Positions 8,474 to 19,335 of a stretch of 64,000 nt of DNA are shown piece after piece. Under the pieces are notes generated by a model. It was not told where the DNA came from. It saw only the letters and a program-made list of their open reading frames with translations, and did no database searches. The stretch lies in assembly GCA_037176725.1 (NCBI GenBank), contig JAZBRS010000063.1, forward strand, positions 10,124,001 to 10,188,000. The letters run 5' to 3'. The DNA is from Posidonia oceanica (lineage: Eukaryota; Streptophyta; Magnoliopsida; Alismatales; Posidoniaceae). Every line of letters starts with the position of its first letter. Position 1 is the first letter of the stretch. The translations under genes were made by a program, and so were the position numbers.

Positions 8474-11400
8474 AATTTTAATCGAAGTACCGGGCACTCG
8501 ACGGACAATTGCTACTCCTTGCGGAACGCTATTCAGGATTTAATCGAATCGGGAACGATTGTGATTGACACGCACGAGGCATCCACTCAAGCACACACAC
8601 ATGCATCTGCACATTCAGCTGTTCCCCCTCATTCTGGCATCATCCACCAACCCTTACCGGAGCACTCTTATCCGGGAGGGGCGGGAACCTCAGGCATCCA
8701 CTCTATCTTCCCTTCTGGGCCTACTACCTCTGTGGTAGATCCTTCTGATCTTATCTCTGATATTTCTGAGCCTTTCCCTGTGAATCTCTATCTTGTGGCA
8801 GTTGCCGGCTCCGAGTTGGGAATTCACATGATCCGACCGCGTGCCAGGCCAGAGCGCCCCTTCGCGCCCCCCGCTGTGCTTCCTCAGGCTCAATCCCCTG
8901 TACACCTTCTAGCTAGGGCCCAGCCTAGATCCCCCGTCCACCTCTTAGGGCGACCTCAGCTAGAATCTCCTGTACACCTCCTAGGCAGACCTCAACCTGC
9001 CCCAGCCTTCCCACCCCAACAACCATACCCTCCAGGTAGACCTCAATACCCAGTAGGTCCCCCTGTAACCCCTCCTGTGCTCGCAGCACGTGCTCTAGTG
9101 GTTATTGACTTAACCTCGGACACCCATCGCGTCCCTTACAGCTACGCCACAGAAATGTGTGCAGAAGTAACGCGATCGGGGAGGGTCTACAGGCCCCCAG
9201 TACCGGCAATTAGGCCAAATCACCCTAAACCTGCTATGCCCCCACCCTCCAACCAACCCGTAGTAGACCCAACCTCAAATCAACCTGTAGCAAGCCAAAT
9301 CCCTGCCCAACCTATAGCAGCCCAACTTCCTGCCACTACCCCCTTAGAGCTTGCCAAAACAACCCCTCCTGTTGCCAAAAAGAACCAACCCAAGGCAGAC
9401 ATAACCTCCCAACTTAAGAAGGTCAAAGCTGACATTTCCATTTGGGACCTGATCCACACCTCTGCTGAACACCGCGAGGCTTTTCTTCGCGTGTTCCAGG
9501 CTGCCCGTGTGTCCCAGTCTATTGAGCCTTCAGCCTTGGAAAGCATGGTAGGGATGATTGCGGAGCCCCAGGTCATCTCTTTTACAAGTGATGAACTACC
9601 TCCGGCGGGGATAAATCATAATCAACCCCTGTTCGTCACGGTTCAGTTCAAAAACTTTCGCATTCCCCTAACGCTGGTTGATAATGGGTCAGGCCTTAAC
9701 GTCTGCCCCTTGCGTACTGCAACCAAGCTCGGATTCAAAGCCGAGGACATCACGCCAGCCGTGAAGGGAATGACAGCTTTTGACAACACCCACCATGACG
9801 CTCTAGGGATCCTGATTATTCCTCTTGCTATCAGTCCGGTCGTCTTCGATGTAGAATTCTATGTCGTCGACTTGAAGCCGAACTTCAATCTTCTGCTTGG
9901 GCGCCCTTGGCTTCACAAGCATCAGGTCCTTCCTTTGACCCTTCATCGGATGATAAAGTACCGTCGCGGCGATGATGTCATTGTCGTCATGGCGGAGAAC
10001 TTTGAGAAGGAGCGGATCGAAGCAGTCTCCCCCGTGTCTTCACAAGCTATCCCGTTTGACCCCGAGACTTCTGAAGCTCTATATCGCGTTAATCGGTGCG
10101 AGCCGGTTAACTTCATTCCTGATATTGAACGTGTCAACTCCTTGGCCGTTCACAGCAACCCCTTCCAAATGGTCGAGAATGTATGTCACAGGTGGGGTTA
10201 CATAAAGGGTACAGCGCTCGGGCGTCACGGCCAGGGGATCGCAGAGCCGATCGCAGCGATGGAGCGGAGGAAATCTGAAGGCCTCGGTTACGAACCCAAG
10301 CTCAATGAAGATCACTGCCTTCAGCTCAAGGATCAAGAGCCAGCCATCCCTAGAGACCTCACTAACTTCACCAATGCAGGAGTTCTGGGATCAACCAATG
10401 ATCAAGCCACGGTGCCGGCAGAAGACTGGGTCTGCATGGAGGACAACTACTCGGATGAGGAGCAGTCTGGCACAGTAAAGGCAGTCCCAACTAGCAGTAA
10501 GGTAATGATCAGCACAGAGGCACCACAGTCAGTTTATTCAGCTCTCCCTCCCGCGGATACAGCAGACAGCTCAGCAGCCTCTGTGGCAGAACTGGCAAGC
10601 TCTCATACCTTTGCAGCCACATCTGCATCACAAGTTCAAGCAGCAGCAGTACGGGAGTCAGAGACACTCCTTCTGGCAGAATCGGGCAGGCTACCTGCGG
10701 TCGCTGTCGCACCAGTGCCACTGTCACTCTCTCTGGAGGGACAGTCGATCAATTCAGTCAGCAGCGCGACTCAGCCCACTCCAGCGGCCGCATCACTAGG
10801 AATGCAGTCGGCGCAGTCCGCTTCGCATCTTCCTGCCGTAAAGCAGCAACTCTCATGGCAGGCCCCCATGGCATCAGAAGCTGCACTCTCACAGTCACAA
10901 CCAGGTGCAAAGGACCAACTGAGCACCATAGTCTCCTGGCCCTTGAGCCCTCAGAAGAGCATCTCTGCCTGCCCTCCACCTGCAACAGTGACTCTGGCAG
11001 CATACCCATCTGTGGCCCCGCTAACCAGTCTGTTTGGATCTCCCACGCCAAAGTTGCCATTATCAGGTGCGCCCGTGAGCCAGATCATGCAAATTCCGAG
11101 GGCAGCGATCCGTCTTGCAGCCGGGCCAGTGCCGCAGGCCCCCGGCGCCTACTACATCGACTCACCCTCAGACGAGGAGGAAGGAGTGGCGATAGAAGCC
11201 CAGGTCGATTCATGGATGTCCGACTTAGAGCTACTTTATCAAGAACAACTCAAGTCGTTAGCAGAAGACCTGGCAGAGCATCGAGCCGCAGAAAGGAAAG
11301 GGAAAGCCATGGTTACGGACCCTCCTCTGCAAGAAGTCCATGCCTCTATCATGGTCCTGGAAGAAGGCTCGGCAGCACCGGACTCCCCTAGACCAGATGA

Positions 11401-12589
11401 ACTCATCACTCTCCGACCAGAAGGCGGGTCTAGGTGGTTTGTGCAACACATGCCTCACTGGAGCAGCATAGCCAGCGGTAGTGCCCAGATCAGCCGCCAG
11501 TCCGGCATACCCTCCACAAGCACACTAGAAGACTCAGAGGAAGAAGCACTAGCGGTCCAAGCAACTGCAGTAACAGAGCAGAAAGCAGAATCAGTAGCAG
11601 AGTTGTTAGCAGCCTCAGTAGTAGGGCCATCAGCGGTATCAGCGGCAGAATCAGCAAGGCCCTCAGCAGTATCAGCGGAGCACTCAGTAGAATCAGTCAG
11701 GCTAGAGCAAACAGTAGAAGGAGTTGCTGGGACGGAGGTCGCGCACCGAGGCTACAAGAATACTCGAGTGAGCGTGACCATCCTGAAGGGTCACCAGGGC
11801 CAAGCAGTGGAACATATACACTCTTTCGACATCACAAGTTCGTCTTTTGAGAAAGAGATCCTCTCGGAACTTATTGCTTATGGAGAGGAGGACGATACGG
11901 GCATGGATGAGATTGACGAACCATTGCCTGAGTTCCGGCCCTATGACGACGACCCAGAAGGCCCCAACCTCCATGTTGAAGAAGAAACAGAGATTGTCAA
12001 CATCGGCACAGCTGAGGAAGTCAGAGAAGTTCGTATTAGTGCTCAGCTGTCATCCCAGGCTCGAACAGAGTTCATCGCATTTATGAAAGAATATGCGGAT
12101 ATCTTCGCCTGGAGTTACGAGGATATGGTCGGCCTTGACATAAAGATAATGGTGCACAACCTGCCCTTAAACCCGGATGCCAAGCCAGTGAAGCAGAAAC
12201 TAAGAAGATGGCGACCGCAGTGGCTGCTCATGATCAAAGAAGAGATAATGAAGCAGCTCAGAGTCAACTTTCTGAAGGTCGTTCTTTATCCTGAGTGGCT
12301 GGCAAACATTGTGCCTGTGCCCAAGAAAGATGGCCGAGTTCGGATCTGCATCGATTATAGGGACCTGAACAAGGCGAGTCCCAAGGACGACTTCCCCTTG
12401 CCTCACATTGACGTTCTAGTCGACAATACAGCGGGCCACAAGATGCTCTCCTTCATGGACGGCTTTTCTGGATATAACCAAGTTAAAATGGCAGAAGAAG
12501 ACATGGAAAAGACTTCATTCATCACCCCTTGGGGAGTCTTCTACTACCAAGTCATGCCGTTCGGTCTGAAGAATGCTGGTGCGACCTAG
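8474..12589 (+). pseudogene. pol: Gag tail, protease, G-patch and RT N-terminal half, element A
   Basis: This is the longest uninterrupted stretch (1356 codons from 8519). It holds the rest of the zinc-knuckle region (GHSTDNC), a Pro-rich linker, and an aspartic protease at about 9610-9950 with catalytic Asp at 9680 in LVDNGSGLNV and the LLLGRPWLH motif. A G-patch follows at 10169-10305 (GTALGRHGQGI, GLGYEP). A long Ser/Ala/Glu-rich linker spans 10350-11740. The reverse transcriptase starts near 12080 (DIFAWSYEDMVGLD) and contains VPKKDGRVRICIDYRDLNKA and FMDGFSGYNQ. It ends at TAG 12587-12589 inside RT, where C has a Tyr codon. The large acidic linker between G-patch and RT is unusual. Confidence 0.9.
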
Positions 12590-13519
12590 CAGAGGGCCAT
12601 GACTGCGCTGTTTCACGACCTCATGCACCAAGAAGTAGAGGTCTACGTAGACGACATGATTGCTAAAACCAGAGAGCCTGAAGACCATCTTGCCTGTCTA
12701 AAAAAGCTCTTTGATCGTCTACGGAAATACAAATTGCGCCTGAATCCCAAGAAGTGTGTATTCGGGGTGTCTTCTGGCAAGCTGCTCGGCTACATTGTTA
12801 GCCAAAGGGGGATTGAGGTGGACCCGATGAAAGCAAAAGCCATCGTGGACATGCCACCCCCCAGAACTGAAAAGGAGGTCAGAAGTTTGCTTGGGCGTTT
12901 ACAGTATATCAGTCGCTTTATTGCACAGCTTACGCCCATCTATGAACCCATATTCAAGCTCTTGAAGAAGAATGCGCAAATCGACTGGAGCGAGGAGTGT
13001 CAGGCTGCATTTGCCAAGATCAAGCAGCTGTTGATCAAGCCTCCTGTCTTGGTTCCCCCTACACCAGGGAGACCTTTGCTTCTCTACCTTTCTACCACGC
13101 AGCATTCCATGGGCGCCGTCTTGGGCCAACATGACGAATCTGTTAGAAAGGAGCGCACCATCTATTACTTGAGCAAGAAGTTTAATGAATGCGAAGCCAG
13201 GTACAGTACACTAGAGAAGACCTGCTTGTCCCTTGTCTGGGCTGCACAGAAACTAAGGCACTACATGATGGCATACCCAGTTCAGCTCTTATGCCGGCAT
13301 GATCCTATCAAGTTCCTCTTTCAAAAGCCGGCCATGGTAGGCAGATGTGCTAAGTGGCAGGTGTTATTGTCTCAGTACGACATCACCTTTGTCACACAGA
13401 AATCCATGAAGGGTCAGGCCATGGCAGACCATCTTGCTGATCTTCCTCTGCCTGATTACCAACCCCTCCAGACGCAGTTCCCTGACGAGGACATCCTCTT
13501 TGCAATGGAGGACTCTTAG
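12590..13519 (+). pseudogene. pol: RT C-terminal half and RNase H, element A
   Basis: It continues the same frame. The RT active site YVDD is at 12644-12655, followed by LRLNPKKCVFGV and the thumb region LGYIVSQRGIEVDP. A gypsy-type RNase H runs from about 12960 to 13460 (YYLSKKFNECEARYSTLEK, LRHYMMAYPVQLL). Its first catalytic Asp position reads LYLSTTQHS, with Ser in place of the usual Asp. A decayed first RNase H is usual for the Tat lineage, which carries a second RNase H next to it. The segment ends at TAG 13517-13519. Confidence 0.9.
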
Positions 13520-14695
13520 GAGAAAGATCCTGAAAAACAAGAGGATTGGCAGCTCTACTTTGATGGCGCTGTCAACAAAAAGGGCCGAGGCATAGGTGCA
13601 GTGCTGACCACGCCCCAGGGACAGATGATTCCTTTCACGAGGAAGCTGACTTTCACCTGCACAAACAATGAGGCGGAATATGAAGTATGCATCCTAGGGT
13701 TGAAAGTCGCCCTCGAGCATAAGGCGCAGAAGCTGCATGTGCACGGTGATGCCATGATAGTGATTTCTCAAGTGAACGGCGATTGGAGAACAAAAGATCC
13801 CAAACTTGTGCCGTATCACGAACACCTGCTGAGGCTGATGGAAGAGTTTGAGAGCATCTACTTCACATACATGAACAGAGCAAAGAACGCGTATGCAGAC
13901 GCGCTAGCAACTCTGGCATCCTGGCTCACTATACCTGAAGACAGCACAGTGGATGTATCTGTTACCCGCATTGGGCAGCCTGCATACTGCATGAACATAG
14001 AAGAGGCGGATCCAGCAGAGGAGCAGCCCTGGTATCAAGACATAAAATCATTCCTGGGGTCTGGCAGCTTTCCTCCTGATACCGTGGCAGCAGACAAGAG
14101 AACTCTGGCGCGTCTGGCGTCAAAATATGTGTTGGGGGCTAGGCAGCTATACAGAAGGTCATATAATCAGATGCTACTGTGCTGCCTAAACAGATCAGAG
14201 GCTGACATGCTGATGCTTCAAGTCCATGTGGGGACCTGTGGCCCGCACATGAACGGAGTCCTCCTGGCCAAGAAGATCATGCTCCAAGGATATTTCTGGC
14301 AGACCATGGAAGTAGACTGCTGCCGATTCGTGCGTAGATGCCACAACTGCCAGATCCATGGTAACTTCATTAAGGCCCCCCCACAACAGCTGCATAACAT
14401 TTCTTCGCCATGGCCTTTCTCCACCTGGGGGATCGATGTCATTGGCGCCATCCACCCGGCCGCTTCAAATGGTCATCGTTACATTCTGGTAGCGATCGAT
14501 TACTTTACCAAGTGGGTGGAAGCAGCCTCTTATAAGACAGTCACCGCTGTGGCAACAGAAAAGTTTATCAGGAACAATATCGTTGCCCGATATGGGGTCC
14601 CGCACTCTGTCATCTCTGATAATGGCACAAACTTCATTACCAAAAGGATCGAGGAATTCCTGCAGAATCTCAAGATCAAGCATCATAGATCCTAG
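13520..14695 (+). pseudogene. pol: Second (archaeal-type) RNase H and integrase N-terminal/core, element A
   Basis: A second RNase H lies at about 13544-13925. All four acidic residues are visible: LYFDGA (Asp at 13562), NNEAEYE, HGDAMIV and AYADALA. This duplication is diagnostic for Tat/Ogre elements. Integrase follows, with an HVGTCGPH...CRFVRRCHNC zinc-binding region at 14220-14355 and the core with Asp at 14435 (GIDVIG) and Asp at 14618 (ISDNGTNF). TAG at 14693-14695 stops the frame before the catalytic Glu; C has a Ser codon at this place. Confidence 0.92.
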
Positions 14696-15271
14696 CCCTA
14701 CCGGCCACAGATGAACGGAGCGGTGGAGTCTGCAAACAAGAACATTGTTAAAATCCTGAAGAAGATGGCAGAAACCCACAAGGATTGGCATGACAAGCTC
14801 CCGTACGCGCTCTGAGCGTACAGGACAGCAATCCGGACCTCGACGGGAGCCATCCCGTATTCTCTGGTATACAGCATGGAAGCGGTGTTACCTGTCGAAG
14901 TAGAGATCCCCTCATTGCGGATCCTACGAGAAACTGAGTTGGAAGAGGCAGAATGGGTTGAAGACCGCTGTGTCCAACTAAACCTGATTGATGAGCACAG
15001 ACTGCAAGCTATGCACAACGCTCACTGCTACCTGAAGCGGATGGCCAGAGCATTCTTGAAGAAGGTCCAGCCTAGAAACTTTTAGCCAGGGGACCTCATT
15101 TTGCGTGCCATTCATTTGCCTGATGGTCGAGGGAAATTCCGACCTAATTGGCGTGGCCCCTTTGTGGTCAAGCAGATCTTCTCGGGAGGCGCTGTAGCTC
15201 TTGAGGATATGGACCAGGTCGGGCAGTCTGAGCCCGTCAACCTCTGCTATCTCAAGAAGTACTATCAGTAG
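14696..15271 (+). pseudogene. pol: Integrase C-terminal part, element A
   Basis: Same frame. The third catalytic residue is Glu at 14726 (GAVESANK). TGA at 14813-14815 replaces a residue before AYRTAIRTSTG, and TAG at 15083-15085 precedes PGDLILRAIHLPDG. The end of integrase (NWRGPFVV, YLKKYYQ) runs to the natural TAG at 15269-15271, which matches the end of C's pol at 45218. There is no chromodomain. From 6461 to 15271 there is no frameshift, only nonsense codons. Confidence 0.88.
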
Positions 15272-16722
15272 CCGAAGGCGGCCCCGTTGCAGATGCTCTT
15301 CTCCTACCTACACACTTGCATTCTCACTCCTTACATTCTCGTCCTACCTGCGTCTTCTATCTATCCTACTCTTGCATTCTCTCTTTTCAAAATCATCATT
15401 GTCATCTTCTCAAAACATGCATCAACTCTCTTTTCAAATCATCATCGTCATCCTCTCAAATCATGCATTGCATCTTTGCCCGATGATGAGAATCGGAAGT
15501 GCTTGCCTGCTCTGGAAGGAGTCCGCCCTACCTCACCCGGCACTACTTAGATGTCTTAGCTAGTGAGGGAGCCACCACCAATCAGGACAGGCGAACTGCC
15601 TAAACTCATAAGGACATACACCTCTGAGGAAAAAAAAATGTTAGGATGTGAGTTTGAAAAAAGTAAGAGTAGACATCTAGGCTTGGGCACGTCCGAGGAA
15701 CAGAAGACGAAGACAGAAGCCCTAGAGATAGGGGTGTGCAGTCTAACCCTGCTCCTTCTACCCATCACACAGCAGACCCAAAGCCCAGATCCATCACAAC
15801 TCAAACACCCTTCTTTTGCCACCAAAATAGGGATAGCAAAAGCCTGAAAAAAAAAAGAGAAAAAAGAAATCGAACAAGCAAAAAAAAGAGATAGAACAAA
15901 AACAAAAAAAAAAGGGAGAAAAAGCAAAGAAAAAAAGAAGAAGAAAAATGGCAACATTCAGCCCAAAAATGCAGGCACCATCGTCCCCCGTACCTTACAA
16001 GAGACCCGAGGGTGTTAAGCTTAAAAAGGGTCTACCACTCCCCTCCAAAAGCAAACTCTTACCCTCTCCTAGCTAGGGGCGGAGAAAGACTGCATACCTA
16101 TGAGGGAGAAATAAAGGAAAAAGAGAGCAGAAAGAGTAGGTGTAGGTCCTGAGAGTTCGGCAAGTAGCCTGTCCTCACCACACCACCACCTGTATAGTGC
16201 CAACACCCATTCCGGAGTGCCACCAGCGAGCCAAGAGTCTAAGTAGGGCCCAGTGAGCCGGGGACCACTCCCTTCCTTTGCAGCAGGCACCAAAGCACTC
16301 CGTATGCTGAGGGTACCCAAGCATACTAATCATTTCATAAGCATACCAACCTGCATCATGCATACATGCATCCTCAATTATCCTTTCCTTCTTATCAATC
16401 GTTCCGCTCTGCAACTCGCTTCGACTCTAAGACAGTACTCCTTGCCTAGAACGCGTTGACGCTGCTCGAGCTGCACTGGTCCAGACCTCCTGCTAGCCCT
16501 TGCCCCTGTGTCCACAAGACTGCTACAGATTCCCTTTGCTTATCTATGCTTAACTGCTATATTCTGACATTAACTGCTGGATGCATATTGAACAACATTA
16601 TCAACCTCAGATTCTGCCTTCTGTCAGAGATTATATGCCTGTGTGATCTGACTGTTTACAATGTTAATAACAGGTACCTTCAAGCTCTGCAGCTATCTGC
16701 CTGTACCCCTGCGATCTGTACA
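15272..16722 (+). other. Spacer between pol and accessory ORF, element A
   Basis: No gene is supported. It has A-rich tracts at 15840-15955 and pyrimidine-rich stretches. An ACAGGTAC phrase about 50 nt before the accessory ATG (near 16671) is also found before the accessory ORF of C and could act as a splice acceptor for a subgenomic message; this is inference. Confidence 0.6.
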
Positions 16723-17925
16723 ATGGGCTTCCCTACCCTGTTGACTCCAGCACACTGCTCGGAGACCCTACAAGAATGGATCGGTGAGCTTACCCAAGAA
16801 GACTGCGAAAAGCTGCGCCTGTGGGGCATTCCAACCAAGCTACTGAAGGCTGCTGATGTGGAAGTAAGCCGCCATCTTCTGTGTGCCGCCGCAAGGTTCT
16901 GGAAACCGGCACACCACGTCTTTCGCTTTGGCAGAACTGAGCTAACACCCACACTGGAAGAAGTGCGTCGGATCTGCGGCTTCTCCAAGATCATGGGGCC
17001 ACCTATTTTCATGAGGCGTGATGGATACCTCGAGGTCCTGAGCCAACTGATTGGGCTCCCTACTCGAAGCTGCCAACAAAGACTGATCTGCACCAGCGGA
17101 CCTGAACCCATGCTTTGCCTAGCGCACTTTGATGATGTCATGAAGAAGCGCGACGAACTCGGAGATGAGCTTTGGCTCCGAGGGTTTGTCATCCGTTTCC
17201 TAGGCGAGCTGATCTTTACTCATGGCCGACTGACAGTGGCCATTGAGGTTGCAGAAATAGCACTTGCTGTGGTGACCCGGCACATAGACCTGGCACCAGT
17301 TGTTCTGGCAAAAACATACCGTGGGCTGGACCGCATCTCACATCGCTGCCGCCACTTCCATGGCTGCGGGGCACTTATACAAGTCTGGCTAGCCGCGCAC
17401 TTAGAGATGAACCTTCTGCGCCCCCAGGTACATGCCTTTGAAGCCTATTGCAGCAGCGCCCGTGCCTAGACAGTCAAGAGCATCAAAGAGGAATACGAAA
17501 GGCTATCAGCACTGACTGACGACGCAGTAACCTGGCATATCATCCCCTCTATAGCTGAGCCATTCACTGTCTTCTTCAGCGCATGCGACACGTGGCTGAT
17601 TGTACTACCAGGACTCACGGCGGGTGTGGAATACCATCCCATCAGGGTTATGCACCAGTTTGGCTTCCAGCAGGGCGCCTTTGTTGACAGCACAGCGCCC
17701 GAGCTTCTTCAGACATACCCTCTCAGCACAACTGCCCCAACAAAGAAGCTGGCCGATCTGATGCAGCATGGGGTGCGATCAACAGACATCGCAGCTGCGG
17801 GAGGTGTAGGATGCACCCCTGAGTATGTGACTGAGGTCCAAGAGCTCTGGCCCATCAATGAAATACCGCCAGGCGACCCTCTATTCCCCGACTCCAGGCA
17901 GTCAAAGAAGGCCCGAACCGGCTAG
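16723..17925 (+). pseudogene. Accessory ORF with plant-mobile-domain-like (DUF7745-like) protein, element A
   Basis: ATG at 16723 opens 401 codons with one internal TAG (17467-17469), and the frame ends at TAG 17923-17925. The motifs FWKPAHHVFRFGRTELTPTL, LEEVRRICGF, LRGFVIRFLGELIF and EYHPIRVM resemble the plant-mobile-domain/DUF7745 proteins common in plant transposons. Recognition is from memory of the family, not from a search. The ORF lies downstream of integrase in the position of a retroviral env, on the same strand. A homologous broken copy occupies the same place in C (42306-43507), so it belongs to the element family. It has no signal peptide or membrane span. The molecular role is unknown. 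Confidence 0.75.
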
Positions 17926-18540
17926 GGCACTTGTGCAGCCGATATGTAGTTTCCTTTCAAGTTGTGCTGTATATTTTGGCCTGCTACAGGCATGTACTCA
18001 ACAGTTCTTTCAATGAAAAAGTATTTTCTGCTGTCTGCTTGCACTTCAGGACACTGCTTAATGCATTGCATAATCATTGCCAACCTCATCTTGAGCCCTC
18101 TAGCCAGACTTGCAGCCAACACAACGCAGGAAAGTCCTCAGCAGCCAATCCGGAGTCCAGAATCTCTGCAGACCCGCGCCGTCAAGCCAAGCCATCCAGC
18201 GTCCCCAGCTGAGTCTTTGCGGGCTGGCACCCCCAACTGCTCGGCGATAGGTCCGTCAACCTGTCATCCTCTGTGGGCTGGCACCCCCAACTGCTCAACG
18301 ATAGGTCCATCAACCTGTCATCATCTTCGGGCAGGTACCCCAAACTACTCGTCTGACAAACACGATAGTTTTGTCTTCACCCTCTGCTTTTGATGCCAAG
18401 GACGCGCTGGCCAACCCCTGGTGTCATCCCGACACCAAGGGCATCTTTTGATCGACCCTTGGTATCATTCTCTCCCTCTTTCCCCCATGATATTCCTGGT
18501 ATCATGGGATGTTTCGCTCTGGCGAAACCCATTCATTTGC
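17926..18540 (+). other. 3' untranslated region with single perfect hairpins, element A
   Basis: Two copies of a GGGCTGGCACCCCCAACTGC phrase start near 18228 and 18274, each followed by a GATAGG...CCTGTC pairing. Three further hairpins are ACCAAGGG/CCCTTGGT (18434-18463), CCCATGATA/TATCATGGG with a 7-nt loop (18484-18508), and GTTTCGC/GCGAAAC with a TCTG loop (18511-18528). Related hairpins with GATACC/GGTATC arms sit at the equivalent place in C. No gene is seen. Confidence 0.75.
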
Positions 18541-19218
18541 TGGCCGATAAGTCCGATATCTTATCATCTCTTTCCCTTTGCCGGTCGATAAGTCCGATAT
18601 CTTATCATCTCTTTCCCTTTACCGGCCGATAAGTCCGATATCTTATCATCTCTTTCCCTTTGCCGGCCGATAAGTCCGATATCTTATCATCCCTTCATCC
18701 CCTCTTTGCCGGCCGATAAGTCCGATATCTTATCATTCTATTCTTTTATTCATTTGCCGGCTGATAAGTCTGATATCTTATCATCTCTTTCCCTTTGCCG
18801 GCCGATAAGTCCGATATCTTATCATCTCTTTCCCTTTGCCGGCCGATAAGTCCGATATCTTATCATCTCTTTCCCTTTGCCGGCCGATAAGTCCGATATC
18901 TTATCATCCCTTCATCCCCTCTTTGCCGGCTGATAAGTCTGATATCTTATCATTCTATTCTTTTATTCATTTGCCGACCGATAAGTCCGATATCTTATCA
19001 TCTCTTTCCCTTTGCCGGCCGATAAGTCCGATATCTTATCATCTCTTTCCCTTTGCCGGCCGATAGGTCCGATATCTTATCATCCCTTCATCCCCTCTTT
19101 ACCGGCCGATAAGTCCGATATCTTATCATTCTATTCTTTTATTCATTTGCCGGCCGATAAGTCCGATATCTTATCACCCCTCTCCCTTTGCCGGCCGATA
19201 AGTCCGATATCTTATCAA
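18541..19218 (+). repeat. Tandem array 1 of element A: GATAAG/CTTATC hairpins, 16 copies
   Basis: Sixteen copies of GGCCGATAAGTCCGATAT plus CTTATCA are separated by CTCTTTCCCTTTGCC-type or longer spacers, at spacings of about 42-57 bp. Each core forms a 6-bp stem GATAAG/CTTATC around an 8-nt loop. A CGG before and CCG inside the loop can also pair in most units. One late unit has GATAGG. Repeat-spanning small ORFs are artefacts. Confidence 0.9.
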
Positions 19219-19335
19219 TTCCTCTTTTTCTTATCAATATCAATCATCAATCTCTCCTTTTTCTTATCAATATCAATCATCAATCTCTCCTTTTTCTTAT
19301 CAATATCAATATCAATCAATCAATCAATCACTGCT
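19214..19335 (+). repeat. TATCAAT-type short tandem repeat
   Basis: Three copies of a roughly 34-bp unit (CTCCTTTTTCTTATCAATAT plus CAATCATCAAT) occur, ending in an AATC run. It joins the two hairpin arrays. Confidence 0.8.

Noticed and set aside
15840..15955. Poly(A)-like tracts that might mark a processed retrogene
   Set aside because: No gene precedes them and the homologous spacer in C is degenerate; it is an A-rich spacer.
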